Assembly: GCF_010998615.1 (NCBI RefSeq)
Contig: NZ_JAAEAH010000044.1
Coordinates: forward strand, 1-64,000
Source: Myxococcus sp. CA023
GTDB taxonomy: Bacteria; Myxococcota; Myxococcia; Myxococcales; Myxococcaceae
DNA: 64,000 bases
Reading direction: 5' to 3'
Part shown: positions 25,118 to 34,618 of the stretch, piece after piece
Numbering within the stretch: position 1 is the first letter of the stretch
How the letters are laid out: each line of letters opens with the position of its first letter
The notes under the pieces: model-generated
What the model was told of the DNA's origin: nothing
Seen by the model: the letters and a program-made list of their open reading frames with translations, nothing else
The model's database searches: none
Position numbers and translations under genes: made by a program

Positions 25118-27418
25118 ATGAAACAACGACGACCGTCTCTCCTGATGCTGCTGGGCGTTGTGGCGCTCGCGATGGGCCTGCTCGGCATTTCGCTCGCATG
25201 TCCTGGCTCCTCGGGTGACCGTTCCGGTCGCCCTGGGGACGACGGTGAAATCATCGACCTCCCATCCGACGGGGGGCCGGGCACGGACGGAGACGGGAGC
25301 GCTCCGATGGCGCCAGATGGTGGGGGCCCGGATGCCCAGGTGCCCTTCGGGTTGGACGTGCGTCCCGCGAACCCTACGTGCGTAGCACCTCCCCGGCCCC
25401 CGGACCCCGCGGGGGCCACCGTCACCCGCGCGTTCCCGGAGCTGAGCTTCACCCAGCCCTTGTTCGCTCTCCAGGCGCCGGGGGACAGCCGTCGCATCTA
25501 CGTGGTGGAGCGAGTGGGACGGGTTCGCGTGTTCGACAAGGACGCCACGCCGCCCGTCAGCTCCGTGTTCGTCGACATCTCCGGGCGGGTGAACGTGGAG
25601 CATGACGAGACGGGCTTGCTCGGGATGGCCTTCCACCCGGCGTTCGCCACCAATGGCCAGGTGTTCCTCTCCTATGTCGGAAACAACGCCATGGGCGGTC
25701 TACGCACGTTCATCGTCCGCTACCGCAGCCCGGATGGCGGGGCCACCCTGGACCCGGCGAGCGCGGAGGTCGTGCTCGAACAGGACCAGCCCTTCTCCAC
25801 CCACAACGGCGGCCACCTCGCGTTCGGACCGGATGGCTTCCTCTACTTCGCCTTCGGTGACGGTGGCGGACGCATGGACCCGAACCGGACGGCCCAGAAT
25901 CCGGAGCTCCTGCTGGGGAAGATGCTGCGGCTCGACGTGGACAGCGCGCGGCCCTATGCCATTCCGCCCACCAACCCCTACGCCACTGTCGGCGGGCGGA
26001 AGGAAATCTACGCCACCGGCTTCCGCAACCCGTGGCGCTGGAGCTTCGACCGGAGCACCGGCGCGCTCTGGCTGGGCGACGTGGGCGAAAAGCTCCTCGA
26101 GGAAATCAACCGCGTCGAGCTGGGAGGCAATTTCGGCTGGAGCATCCTGGAGGGAACCGAGTGCGCGCGCGGTAGCGGCTGCAAACCCACCGGGTTGACG
26201 CCGCCCGTGGCTGTCTATGGCCGCGCAGAAGGCGTCTCCGTCACCGGAGGCTACGTGTACCGCGGCACCGCCGTACCGGCGCTCGCGGGCAAGTACGTCT
26301 TTGGCGACTTCGGCTCGGGCCGCATCTGGACGCTGCCGGGTGACGCCCTTCCTGGTGCAGCCGCGGCGCCCCAATTGCTCGCCACCACGGCGCTCAGCAT
26401 CTCCTCGTTCGCCGAGCTCAACGACGGCGAACTGCTGGTGTTGGACTTCGCGGGGGGAGGACTGCACCGCATCCACGCGTCTCTGCCCGCCGCGCCGGGT
26501 GGCGAGGCGTTCCCCACACTGCTGTCCGCCACGGGCTGCGCGGACCCGACGAACCCGAACCTCCCCTCGGCGGGCCTCATCCCGTATGGCGTGAATGCCC
26601 CGCTGTGGTCGGACGGCGCGCAGAAGGAGCGGTTCCTGGGCGTGCCAGACGGGGCGGTGATGACGGTGGGGCCGGAGGGCGTGCTGGACGCGCCCCCCGG
26701 CACCGTGACGGTGAAGACGTTCCTCCTGGGCGGGAAGCGCGTGGAGACACGCCTCTTCATGCGCCATCCGGACGGCATCTGGGCGGGCTACACGTACGAG
26801 TGGAATGAGGCGGGTACCGACGCGACGTTGCTGGAGACGGGCAAGGTGAAGCCGGTGGGGACGCAGACGTGGACGTACCCCAGCCGGGGTGAATGCATGC
26901 AGTGTCATACCGCCGCCGCGGGCTTCGTGCTGGGCCTGGAGGTCGCGCAGCTCAACGGGGATTACACATACCCGGGCGGGCGCATCGCGTCGCAGCTCCG
27001 GACCCTGGAGCATATTGGCGTGCTGAAATTGTCGGCCCCGGTGGAGCAGTTGCCCCGGATGCCTGCCTACGCCGGACCGGAGCCCGTGGAGACGCGCGCG
27101 CGGGCCTACCTGCACGCCAACTGCGCCGTCTGTCACCGGCCCAATGGCCTGGGCCGCGGTGAGTTGGACCTGCGCTTCTCCACGTCGCTCGCCGCAACGA
27201 AGATTTGTGGTGTGGCGCCAGAGCACGGTGAGCTGGGCGTGGCCGGAGCGATGCTGGTCGCGCCGGGAGACCCGTTGAAGTCGGTCCTGTCGCGGCGCAT
27301 GCACTCGCTGTCGACGCCACGCATGCCGCCGCTAGCCAGCGCGGTGAAGGACAAAGAGGGCACGGGGCTCGTGGACGCGTGGATTACGTCCCTGCCTGCG
27401 TGTCCCGCGGGGCCCTGA
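25118..27418 (+). CDS. PQQ-type sugar dehydrogenase with C-terminal cytochrome-like region, lipoprotein
   Basis: The 766-residue lipoprotein starts MKQRRPSLLMLLGVVALAMG with a lipobox-like LAC near residue 28. Residues about 85-440 form a glucose/sorbosone dehydrogenase beta-propeller: IYVVERVGRVRVF, THNGGHLAFGPDGFLYFAFG, GFRNPWRWSFDRSTGALWLG and LGGNFGWSILEG. Residues about 560-750 carry two haem-type CxxCH motifs (MQCHT with a preceding Cys, and CAVCHRPNGLGRGELDLRF), as in membrane dehydrogenases that pass electrons to a cytochrome. It would oxidise sugars or related alcohols outside the cytoplasmic membrane. PQQ dependence is inferred from the fold. A terminator hairpin follows at 27435-27461. 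Confidence 0.82.
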   Translation: MKQRRPSLLMLLGVVALAMGLLGISLACPGSSGDRSGRPGDDGEIIDLPSDGGPGTDGDGSAPMAPDGGGPDAQVPFGLDVRPANPTCVAPPRPPDPAGATVTRAFPELSFTQPLFALQAPGDSRRIYVVERVGRVRVFDKDATPPVSSVFVDISGRVNVEHDETGLLGMAFHPAFATNGQVFLSYVGNNAMGGLRTFIVRYRSPDGGATLDPASAEVVLEQDQPFSTHNGGHLAFGPDGFLYFAFGDGGGRMDPNRTAQNPELLLGKMLRLDVDSARPYAIPPTNPYATVGGRKEIYATGFRNPWRWSFDRSTGALWLGDVGEKLLEEINRVELGGNFGWSILEGTECARGSGCKPTGLTPPVAVYGRAEGVSVTGGYVYRGTAVPALAGKYVFGDFGSGRIWTLPGDALPGAAAAPQLLATTALSISSFAELNDGELLVLDFAGGGLHRIHASLPAAPGGEAFPTLLSATGCADPTNPNLPSAGLIPYGVNAPLWSDGAQKERFLGVPDGAVMTVGPEGVLDAPPGTVTVKTFLLGGKRVETRLFMRHPDGIWAGYTYEWNEAGTDATLLETGKVKPVGTQTWTYPSRGECMQCHTAAAGFVLGLEVAQLNGDYTYPGGRIASQLRTLEHIGVLKLSAPVEQLPRMPAYAGPEPVETRARAYLHANCAVCHRPNGLGRGELDLRFSTSLAATKICGVAPEHGELGVAGAMLVAPGDPLKSVLSRRMHSLSTPRMPPLASAVKDKEGTGLVDAWITSLPACPAGP

Positions 27419-27434
27419 GGCCTCGCGGGACGGG

Positions 27435-27461
27435 GGCGCCAGCATCTGTGAGGCTGGCGCC
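27435..27461. terminator. Perfect 9-bp hairpin between convergent genes
   Basis: GGCGCCAGC (27435-27443) and GCTGGCGCC (27453-27461) pair exactly around a 9-base loop, between the stops of the sugar dehydrogenase gene and the EEP-family gene. It can serve both. There is no T-run. Confidence 0.75.
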
Positions 27462-28745
27462 TCAGGTGGGCCGCTGGACGGTGCCGGAAGCGGGTTTGCC
27501 GTCCTTCAACCCTGGCGTCCGCACGTCGTAGTGCGCCACCACGGGTTGGTGGTCGGAGGACTCGGTGCTGCGGTCCACCTCGAAGAGGCGGGGGACCAGT
27601 CCAGGGCTGGCGTAGAGGTTGTCGAAGCGCTTGCCCGTCGCGGGCACCACGCCATTCTCATCCGGCAGCGAGGTGAGGGTGGCGCTGTCCGCGATGTCCT
27701 GGAGCCGCAGCCATTGCTCGCTGCCGCGTTGCACCTGGCCGGAGCGCAGCTCGGCGCACGCCTGCTTCGGCGTCATGAGCGAGCCATCCGGCAGGCGCAC
27801 CTGTGCGGTGGTGGCATGGGCGATGGTCTCCGGCAGGCTCTGCTCCATCACGTGGAGCTCGTGTCGCAACCGCGGGTCGGCGATGTTGCCCACCCCTTCG
27901 TCCCCCACGCTGGCGTGGGGCTCGCCGTAGCGCACCTCGTATTCCTCCACCGTGTCGGTGTCGTCGTACGTCCTGAGGTGGGCCATCAGCCAGGAGCCGC
28001 CTGTCTTGATGGCGGTGTTGGCGTTGAAGTCCCCCAGCACCACCGCGTGCATGACCTCCCGGTGCTGCAGCAACGCGTTGAGCTGGCGGAGGTTGCGGGC
28101 GTTGATGCCGGAGTCGCCCAGGGTGTGGTGCACGTTGTAGAGCACCACCGGGTGACCCTCCACCTCCAGGCGCACGTACAGCGCGCCCCGGTCCTCGGGA
28201 ATCTCGCAGGGGTCTCCGCCACGCCGCATGATGGCCGCGTCCCGCTCCGCGTCGGGCGTGGCGTACGTGAAGTGCGCCGCGTCCACCAGCGGGTGCCGGG
28301 TGAGGAAGGCCTTTCCGTTCACCAGCCGCGCGCCGGGGCCGCCGTCATGCCCCTGGTACGCCAGGTGGAAGCCGTAGCGCTCCGCGAGGAGCACGGCGAT
28401 GGGGACGTTGGCCTCCTGCAGGCCCAGCACGTCCGGCAGCCGTCCGCGGGCCTCCAGGTTGTCGAAGTAGTCCAGCAGCGCCTGGCGGCGCTTCCCACCG
28501 AGCAGGATGTTGTACGTCATCACCGTGAGCCCTGGCCCGCGCGGCGAGCGCACCGCGGGGTTGCGGACCACCAGCGTGCGGCCGTCGCCCAGCGCTCGCT
28601 CCGTATTGGGCAGGGACACCGCGGTGAAGTCCGGAAGCGTCACGGTGGTCTCCCGGCGCGGAAGGGCGCCCTCGTGCCCGTGCGCCATCCGGCCAATCAG
28701 GGGGCCGACCCCCGGCAGGTGCTCCAGCATCTCCGGAACCTTCAT
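27462..28745 (-). CDS. Endonuclease/exonuclease/phosphatase (EEP) family protein
   Basis: The 427-residue enzyme starts MKVPEMLEHLPGVGPLIGRM after an AAGGAG site. The EEP core runs from about residue 75: TVMTYNILLGG, DVLGLQEANVPI (metal-binding Glu), YNVHHTLGDSGINARNLRQL (His), VVLGDFNANTAIK (Asp-x-Asn) and the C-terminal SSDHQPVVAHYD (Asp-His pair). This catalytic set is shared by exonuclease III, DNase I and phosphoinositide phosphatases, so the substrate cannot be read from it. An insertion between residues 290 and 390 is unusual. No signal peptide is visible. Confidence 0.82.
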   Translation of the reverse strand: MKVPEMLEHLPGVGPLIGRMAHGHEGALPRRETTVTLPDFTAVSLPNTERALGDGRTLVVRNPAVRSPRGPGLTVMTYNILLGGKRRQALLDYFDNLEARGRLPDVLGLQEANVPIAVLLAERYGFHLAYQGHDGGPGARLVNGKAFLTRHPLVDAAHFTYATPDAERDAAIMRRGGDPCEIPEDRGALYVRLEVEGHPVVLYNVHHTLGDSGINARNLRQLNALLQHREVMHAVVLGDFNANTAIKTGGSWLMAHLRTYDDTDTVEEYEVRYGEPHASVGDEGVGNIADPRLRHELHVMEQSLPETIAHATTAQVRLPDGSLMTPKQACAELRSGQVQRGSEQWLRLQDIADSATLTSLPDENGVVPATGKRFDNLYASPGLVPRLFEVDRSTESSDHQPVVAHYDVRTPGLKDGKPASGTVQRPT

Positions 28746-28998
28746 CGGGGCTCCTTCCGCGGGAGCGGCTGCGCGGGTTGAGGGCGGAAGGTGTCTTCGT
28801 GAAAGGCAACTGGCGCCACAGGTCCTCCTCGATGCCCTCAAGGTCTGTGCTCGCCCTCCCCATGACCAGGGGGCTCCCAGGGAATGGAGGGCTGGCCAGG
28901 CTGCTCCGTTCGGATGGAGGGCGGCCAGGCCTCCGGGCGCGCCGTCCCGGGCTTGGATACCGAGGAAGCGCGGGCGCGCTTGTGGTTGAATACCGGAC
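28746..28998. promoter_or_regulatory. Divergent promoter gap
   Basis: About 250 bases between the divergent EEP and lipoprotein genes. I see no conserved box or hairpin that I would call. It presumably carries both promoters. Confidence 0.4.
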
Positions 28999-29805
28999 AT
29001 GCGGCGATTGGCGTTCCTGGCGGTGATGGCTCCTCTCCTGGTGGCGTGTGCCACGACCAGCCAGGTGGTGCCCCGAAGCACCTCCTGTGAGAAGGGCAGC
29101 CTGTGGGCGTGCAACGAATGGGGAGAGCAGCTCCTCCAGGACGGAGACCGGAGCCAGGCGGAGACGGCCTTCTCCAAGGCGTGTGACGGTGGCTCGACGC
29201 AGGGGTGCCTGGCCCTGGGGCGCCTGCGCATGGCGGACGGCAACCTCGCGGGCGCCGAGGCGCCGTTCGTCACGGTGTACGAGACGGACAGCGAGGAGGG
29301 CGCCCTGGCGCTCGCGGACCTCTACGACGCGCGCGGTGGCGAGGCCCACGCTCGGGCAGCGGCCAAGCTCCGGAGGGAGGCACCGGCGCTGGACAAACCG
29401 GCCTTCGACTTCGCCATGCAGTACCGGGTGGGGGCCTGGCGGCCGACGGCGGACCTCGCCCTCAACATCCAGCCCATGGCCTTCCTGGAACGGCGACTCA
29501 ACATCGGCTCGAACCTGGCCTACACGAGCCGGGGCATCTCCGAGTTCAACGGCTTCGTCGGCTACCAGCACTTCGTCAATGCCTGGGTGGTGCCCTACGG
29601 CCGGTTGATGATGGGCACGGCGACACGCGCATCACGCGACCCGGGCTTCAACGTCGGCGCGGAGGTGGGCACGCGACTGGCCCTGGGGTACTTCGGCCAC
29701 GTCAACGTCGCGGCTGGCATGTCCCGGGCGAGCGGCAACTACATGTCCGTGGGCGTGGGCCTCAACGGCCTCTTCGTGCTGCTGATGCTGCTGCACGCAC
29801 CTTGA
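28999..29805 (+). CDS. Lipoprotein with Sel1/TPR-like repeats and C-terminal barrel-like domain
   Basis: A 268-residue lipoprotein: MRRLAFLAVMAPLLVAC forms the leader and lipobox. Residues about 30-125 have repeats with paired Cys (SCEKGSLWACNEWGEQLLQD and ACDGGSTQGCLALGRLRMAD), which resemble Sel1-like or TPR units found in myxobacterial lipoproteins. From about residue 130, alternating aromatic and Gly strands (YRVGAWRPTADLALNIQPMA, GFVGYQHFVNAWVVPYGRLM) suggest an outer-membrane beta structure. Function is unknown. Its last 44 bases overlap the end of the convergent methyltransferase-like frame. Confidence 0.65.
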   Translation: MRRLAFLAVMAPLLVACATTSQVVPRSTSCEKGSLWACNEWGEQLLQDGDRSQAETAFSKACDGGSTQGCLALGRLRMADGNLAGAEAPFVTVYETDSEEGALALADLYDARGGEAHARAAAKLRREAPALDKPAFDFAMQYRVGAWRPTADLALNIQPMAFLERRLNIGSNLAYTSRGISEFNGFVGYQHFVNAWVVPYGRLMMGTATRASRDPGFNVGAEVGTRLALGYFGHVNVAAGMSRASGNYMSVGVGLNGLFVLLMLLHAP

Positions 29806-30545
29806 CGCTTCCGCGCGTGGGCCGCCCGAGCACGTACGTGATGGCGGCCTTGCCCGGGGCCTTCGCCTCGCCCACCTCCCAGGCGTAGCCCTCGCGCGCC
29901 AGGGCCTCCGTCATGCGCCGGAGCTCGTCGGGCTGATGAGTCCTCAGCGCGGACACCAGCCCGTCCCAGAAGATGATGAGCGGCGCCACCGGCACCACGT
30001 AGGTGAGCAGCAGCCGCAGCGGCGTCAGCGGCTTCACCAAGGGAGTGAAGAGCAGCACCAGCAGGGGCACCAGCAACATGGACAGGATGGCCGGGGGCGT
30101 GCGGCGCACCGTCTCGAACGCGGCGATGGGAACGCCGCGGGCCTGGGCGTCCTCGAGCACCGCGCGGGCCTCGTCCGGCCGGAAGTGGTGCAGGGCGTTG
30201 AAGAGGGTCCGCATGCCCCGCAGGTCCGCCGGAACCTGGAGCGCGTCCACCGAGCGTTCCAGGTACTGCACGCCCTCTGCCCGCGCCCGCTCGGCGGCCT
30301 GGGCGTTGGGGAACTTGTCGGTGAGCACCACGCGCGCGTCGATGCCGTGCTTCTCCGCGAGCAGTTGGCGCAGGCGGGGCAGGGGGCCTCGGCCGCCGGA
30401 GGCCAGGTCCACCAGGTCCGGGCCCTGCGCCGCGTTCAGCCCGCGCGCCAGGATTTCCGCCGCCGCGTCGAAGATGCCCAGGCGCGTGCTGACGGTGTGG
30501 AGGTAGTCGGTCGTCAAGTCCCTCAGCGCGCCGGGGACCCAGCGC
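29762..30545 (-). pseudogene. Methyltransferase-like protein lacking a normal start
   Basis: The coding-like frame reads LERWVPGALRDLTTDYLHTV near its 5' end, then DLVDLASGGRGPLPRL (SAM-binding Gly-rich loop), VVLTDKFPNAQAA with the acid after the second strand, TLFNALHHFRPDEARAVLED, and a long hydrophobic stretch (LSMLLVPLLVLLFTPLVKPL) suggesting membrane association. This is a class I methyltransferase family. No ATG or GTG is available near residue 1: the in-frame sequence before LERWV is antisense to an AraC fragment. Either a CTG start is used or the 5' end has been lost. Confidence 0.55.
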
Positions 30546-30766
30546 TCCAGCGGCGGCTCGCGGGCGAAGGGCAGAGCTATGCGGCCATCGTCGAAGCCCT
30601 GCGCCGAGAGCTGTCCGAGTCCTACCTCCAGCGCCGCATGTCCATCTCCGAGGTGTCCTTCCTCCTCGGCTACGCGGACCCGGTGGCCTTCCACCGCGCC
30701 TTCAAGCGCTGGTGGGGAGTGAGCCCGGAAGGCTTCCGGAGAGAGCGGCTCCAGGCCCCACGCTGA
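30546..30766 (+). pseudogene. AraC-family regulator, C-terminal fragment
   Basis: An open frame without start codon encodes LQRRLAGEGQSYAAIVEALR, then LSESYLQRRMSISEVSFLLG and YADPVAFHRAFKRWWGVSPE. This is the second half of the AraC DNA-binding domain, with the second helix-turn-helix (SISEVSFLLGYADPVAFHRAF) and the signature. The ligand domain and the first helices are absent. It stands head to head with the methyltransferase-like frame and their 5' ends meet at about 30545, as expected if one deletion removed both starts. It cannot bind DNA as a normal AraC protein. Confidence 0.62.
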
Positions 30767-30796
30767 GCCTGGACCACTGTCCATCCGAGCGACGTT

Positions 30797-33700
30797 TCAG
30801 GCCGCCTCGCGCCCGCCCGCCGCCGCCGCGCGCGCCAGCCGCTTCTGGATGGCGAGGAACAGCGCTTCGTGCGTGGCGGGGGAAGCCAGCTCCACATCGC
30901 CACCGGACTGGCCGAACGCCGCCACCGCCTCACGCAGGGCCTCGCGCGCGGACATGGCCAGCATCAGCGGCGGCTCGCCCACGGCCTTGCTGCCGTGGAT
31001 GGTGTTGTGCTGGTGCGCCCGCTCCAGCAGCCGCACCCGGAAGTCGATGGGCGCGTCGCTGAAGGCCGGCACCGCGTAGGTGCTGGCGGAGTGCGTGAGC
31101 AGCCGGCCATTCGCATCCCAGCGAAGCTCCTCGCCCGTGAGCCAGCCCAGGCCCTGGACGAAGCCGCCTTCAATCTGCCCGCGGTCCACGGCGGGGTTGA
31201 GCGAATCGCCCACGTCCTCCAGCAGGTCCACGCGCAGCACGCGCTTGACGCCCGTGTGGCCGTCCACCTCCACCTCGCACACCGCTGCGCCGTAGGCGAA
31301 GTAGAGGAAGGGGCGTCCGCGGCCCTTGGCCTTGTCGTAGCCGATGCCCGGCGTCTGATAGTAGCCCGTCGTGGACAGGCCCACCCGGGACAGGTACGCC
31401 GCCTCCACCACGTCCGCGAAGGGCAGGGCGAGCTCGGGCTCACCGCGCAGGCCCACCTTCCCATCGCTGAACAGCAGGGCATCCGGCGCCACATTGCGCC
31501 CGTGCCGGTCCGACAACAGCCGCACGGCCACCGGGGCCAGCCGCTCCCGCAGGGTGACGCAGGCCACCCGCACGGCGGCGCCGTTCAGGTCGGAGCCGCT
31601 GGAGGCCGCGGTGGCGGAGGTGTTGGGCACCTTGTCCGTCGCCGTCTTCGCCATCCGCACGGCGTCCGCCGTGACGCCCAGCTCGCGCATGACCACGCCC
31701 AGCACCTTGGTGTGCAGGCCCTGGCCCATCTCCGTGCCGCCGTGGGACACCATGACCGAGCCGTCCCGGTACACGTGCACCAACGCGCCGGCCTGGTTGA
31801 GGAAGGTGGCGGTGAAGGAGATGCCGAACTTCATCGGGGTGATGGCGAGTCCCCGCTTGATGAAGGGGGATTGGGCGTTGAACCCCGCCACGTCGCGTTG
31901 CCGGCGCTCGAACTCCGACGACTTCTTGAGCTCCTCCCAGACGCGGAGGATTCGCTCGTCCTCCAGCTCCTGGCCGTAGTGCGTGGTGTTCGTCTCCCCA
32001 GTGCCGCGGTAGAGGTTGCGCTCGCGGACCTCGTCCGCCGGCAGCCCCACGGCCCGGGCCACGCGGGCCAGGACCTCCTCCGTCACCAGCATGCCCTGCG
32101 GACCACCGAAGCCGCGGAAGGCGGTGTTGGAGACGAGGTGTGTCTTCGCCACCCGCCCGGAGTACGCCAGCGCCGGCACGTAGTACGCGTTGTCCAGGTG
32201 GAACAGCGCGCGGTCCAGGATGGACTCGGACAGGTCCAGGGACCAGCCACCGTTGGATACCAGCTGGACGCGCAGGGCCAGCAGCCGTCCCTGGTCGTCG
32301 AAGCCCGCCTCGTAGGAGGCATGGAACGGGTGGCGCTTGCCCGTCACCGCCATGTCCACGTCGCGGTCTAGCATCCACCGCACCGAGCGTCCCGTGTGCC
32401 ACGCGGCCAGCGCGACGAACGCGGCGGGCGCGTTGCCCTGCGTCTCCTTTCCGCCGAAGCCGCCGCCCATGCGGGGTGACTGCACCACCACGCGGCTGCG
32501 CGGCAGGTGCAGCACGTGGGAGATGATGGCCTGCACCTCGGACGGGTGCTGGGTGGAGGACACGACGGTGATGTCGCCGTCGTCACCGCGCTCGGCGAAG
32601 GCGGCCTGCGTCTCCAGGTAGAAATGCTCCTGCCCGCCAATGGCCAGCGTGCCCGACAGGCGGTGGGGGCTGCTGTCCATCGCGGCGTCCACGTCGCCCC
32701 GGCGGATGACGTGCGGCTCGGTGTGGTAGCTGCTCCGCGCCACGGCGTCCTCCACCGTGAGGATGGCGGGCAGGGGCTCGTACTCCACCTCCACGGCGCG
32801 GGCGCCCGCGCGGCAGGCCTCCACGGACTCGCCCACGACCAGCGCGACAATCTGCCCGTGGAAGAGCACCTCGCGGTCCGCCAGCAGTGGCTCGTCGTGG
32901 CGGATGGGGCCGGTGTCGTTCATGCCGGGGATGTCCTCGGCCATGAGCACCTTCACCACGCCGGGCACCTTGCGCGCCGCGGTGGGATCTCTCTTGAGGA
33001 TGCGGGCGTGCGCATGGGGCGAGCACACCGGCCACACCTCCAGCATGGGCCGCTTCTGCGCCATGTCGTCCACGTACCGCGCGCTGCCCGTCACGTGGCC
33101 CAGCGCGCTCTCGTGCCGCAGCGCGCGTCCCGCGTCCGCGGGGGCCTGGACCTCACCCGCGTCGAAGCCCGGCGCGGCGTCCAGGGCCGGGCTGTGCGAG
33201 CCGGAGAAGAACTTCTCCAGCAGGCCCGCCACCAGTCCCCGTCGGTACTCCGCGCTGCCGCGCAGGTCGCTGATGGGCGTGATTTCCTCCGCGAGCACGG
33301 GCAGCACGCGCGCCACCGTCTCGGCCGTCCAGGGCTGCCCGGTGAGCACCGCCTCCGCGCGGCGCGCACGCACCGGCGTGGCCGCGACGCCGCCGTAGCC
33401 CAGGCGCGCCAGCTTCACCACGCCGCCCGCGTCCAGCTCCACGCGGAAGCCCGCGGCGACGATGCTGATGTCCAGCTCGCGCCGCTTGGACACCTTGAAG
33501 GAGTCGGAGAGCCGCCGGCCGCCCTCGGGCACGGCGGCGTGGGGGATGATGATGTGGCGGACGACCTCGTCCGATTGGAGCGCCGTCTTCCGGTAGGCGA
33601 GGAAGAAGTCGGACAACGCCACCGTGCGCTCGCCCCGCACCGAGCCCAGGACGAGCGAGGCATCCAGGGCGAGCAATACCGGCGCCATGTCGCCAATGGG

Positions 33701-34618
33701 CGACGCGGTCACCAGGTTGCCCGCCAGCGTGGCGCGCTGGCGAATCTGCCGGGAGGCGAAGACGTTGAGCATCTTCTTCACCTCGGGCAGCTCGTCACCC
33801 AGGGCTTCTTCCAGCGCCACCAGTGAGGCCGCGCCGCCCACGTACCAGCCATCCTCCCCACGGCGGACCGCGCGCAGGGACTCCACGCCCTCGGTGGAGA
33901 TGAGGAAGGGGTAGCGGCGGGCCTTCTTGGTGATGTCCACGCCCAATTCAGTGGCGCCCGCCACCAGGTGGGCCTCCGGGTGCTTCGCGCGCAGGTCGAG
34001 CAACTCCTCCCACGACGTGGGGCGCAGGAAGGTCTGTCCACCGGCCTCGTAGCGCAGCGGGGACAGGGGCTCGGCGGGGCCTTCGAGCGGCGCGGAGGGG
34101 ATCGCCGTGGCGGGCGCCGGTCCTTCGTCGCGCTGGGCCAGCGCTTCCATCATTGCGTCGCGAATGGGGCGGTAGCCGGTGCAGCGACAGAGGTTGCCAC
34201 AGAGCTGGTCCGCCACGGCTGACGGGGTACAGACGTCCTTGCGGGAGTACGCCTCCGCCATGGAGACGATGAAGCCCGGCGTGCAGAAGCCACACTGCGA
34301 ACCGTAGTGCTTCACCATGGCCTGCTGCACCGGGTGGGGCTTCTCGCAGCTGCCCACGCCTTCCACCGTCACCAGCTCACGGCCGGCCACCATGGGCACC
34401 AGGGCGATGCAGGCGTTGAAGGCGCGCAGGCACCGGTTGCCCTGGGCGTCCCGGTCCACCAGGGCCACGGTGCACGCGCCGCAGTCGCCCTCGGCGCAGC
34501 CCTGCTTGGTGCCGGTGAGGCCGCGGGCACGCAAGAAGTCGAGCAGCGTGGTGTTGGGGGAGACGCCATCGACGCGGACCGTCGCGCCATTGAGCTGGAA
34601 CTCGAACATTTTGCTCAT
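30797..34618 (-). CDS. Xanthine dehydrogenase, all domains in one chain
   Basis: A 1273-residue molybdo-flavoenzyme. The N-terminus has the plant-type [2Fe-2S] cluster (GCAEGDCGACTVAL), the second cluster in QCGFCTPGFIVSMAE and CGNLCRCTGYRPIRD. The FAD domain is around residues 185-480 (VAGATELGVD, TLAGNLVTASPIGDMAPVLL). The molybdenum domain from about 500 carries PRMGGGFGGKE, NTAFRGFGGPQG, GGTEMGQGLHTKV and the catalytic Glu in SKAVGEPPLMLA. In many bacteria these domains are split into XdhA and XdhB; here they form one polypeptide as in eukaryotes. It oxidises hypoxanthine and xanthine to urate. The start ATG overlaps the xdhC stop by four bases. Confidence 0.93.
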   Translation of the reverse strand: MSKMFEFQLNGATVRVDGVSPNTTLLDFLRARGLTGTKQGCAEGDCGACTVALVDRDAQGNRCLRAFNACIALVPMVAGRELVTVEGVGSCEKPHPVQQAMVKHYGSQCGFCTPGFIVSMAEAYSRKDVCTPSAVADQLCGNLCRCTGYRPIRDAMMEALAQRDEGPAPATAIPSAPLEGPAEPLSPLRYEAGGQTFLRPTSWEELLDLRAKHPEAHLVAGATELGVDITKKARRYPFLISTEGVESLRAVRRGEDGWYVGGAASLVALEEALGDELPEVKKMLNVFASRQIRQRATLAGNLVTASPIGDMAPVLLALDASLVLGSVRGERTVALSDFFLAYRKTALQSDEVVRHIIIPHAAVPEGGRRLSDSFKVSKRRELDISIVAAGFRVELDAGGVVKLARLGYGGVAATPVRARRAEAVLTGQPWTAETVARVLPVLAEEITPISDLRGSAEYRRGLVAGLLEKFFSGSHSPALDAAPGFDAGEVQAPADAGRALRHESALGHVTGSARYVDDMAQKRPMLEVWPVCSPHAHARILKRDPTAARKVPGVVKVLMAEDIPGMNDTGPIRHDEPLLADREVLFHGQIVALVVGESVEACRAGARAVEVEYEPLPAILTVEDAVARSSYHTEPHVIRRGDVDAAMDSSPHRLSGTLAIGGQEHFYLETQAAFAERGDDGDITVVSSTQHPSEVQAIISHVLHLPRSRVVVQSPRMGGGFGGKETQGNAPAAFVALAAWHTGRSVRWMLDRDVDMAVTGKRHPFHASYEAGFDDQGRLLALRVQLVSNGGWSLDLSESILDRALFHLDNAYYVPALAYSGRVAKTHLVSNTAFRGFGGPQGMLVTEEVLARVARAVGLPADEVRERNLYRGTGETNTTHYGQELEDERILRVWEELKKSSEFERRQRDVAGFNAQSPFIKRGLAITPMKFGISFTATFLNQAGALVHVYRDGSVMVSHGGTEMGQGLHTKVLGVVMRELGVTADAVRMAKTATDKVPNTSATAASSGSDLNGAAVRVACVTLRERLAPVAVRLLSDRHGRNVAPDALLFSDGKVGLRGEPELALPFADVVEAAYLSRVGLSTTGYYQTPGIGYDKAKGRGRPFLYFAYGAAVCEVEVDGHTGVKRVLRVDLLEDVGDSLNPAVDRGQIEGGFVQGLGWLTGEELRWDANGRLLTHSASTYAVPAFSDAPIDFRVRLLERAHQHNTIHGSKAVGEPPLMLAMSAREALREAVAAFGQSGGDVELASPATHEALFLAIQKRLARAAAAGGREAA

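Noticed and set aside
30869-32371. Long plus-strand frame antisense to xanthine dehydrogenase
   Set aside because: His/Gly/Ala-rich shadow with no motif; the minus-strand gene is unambiguous.
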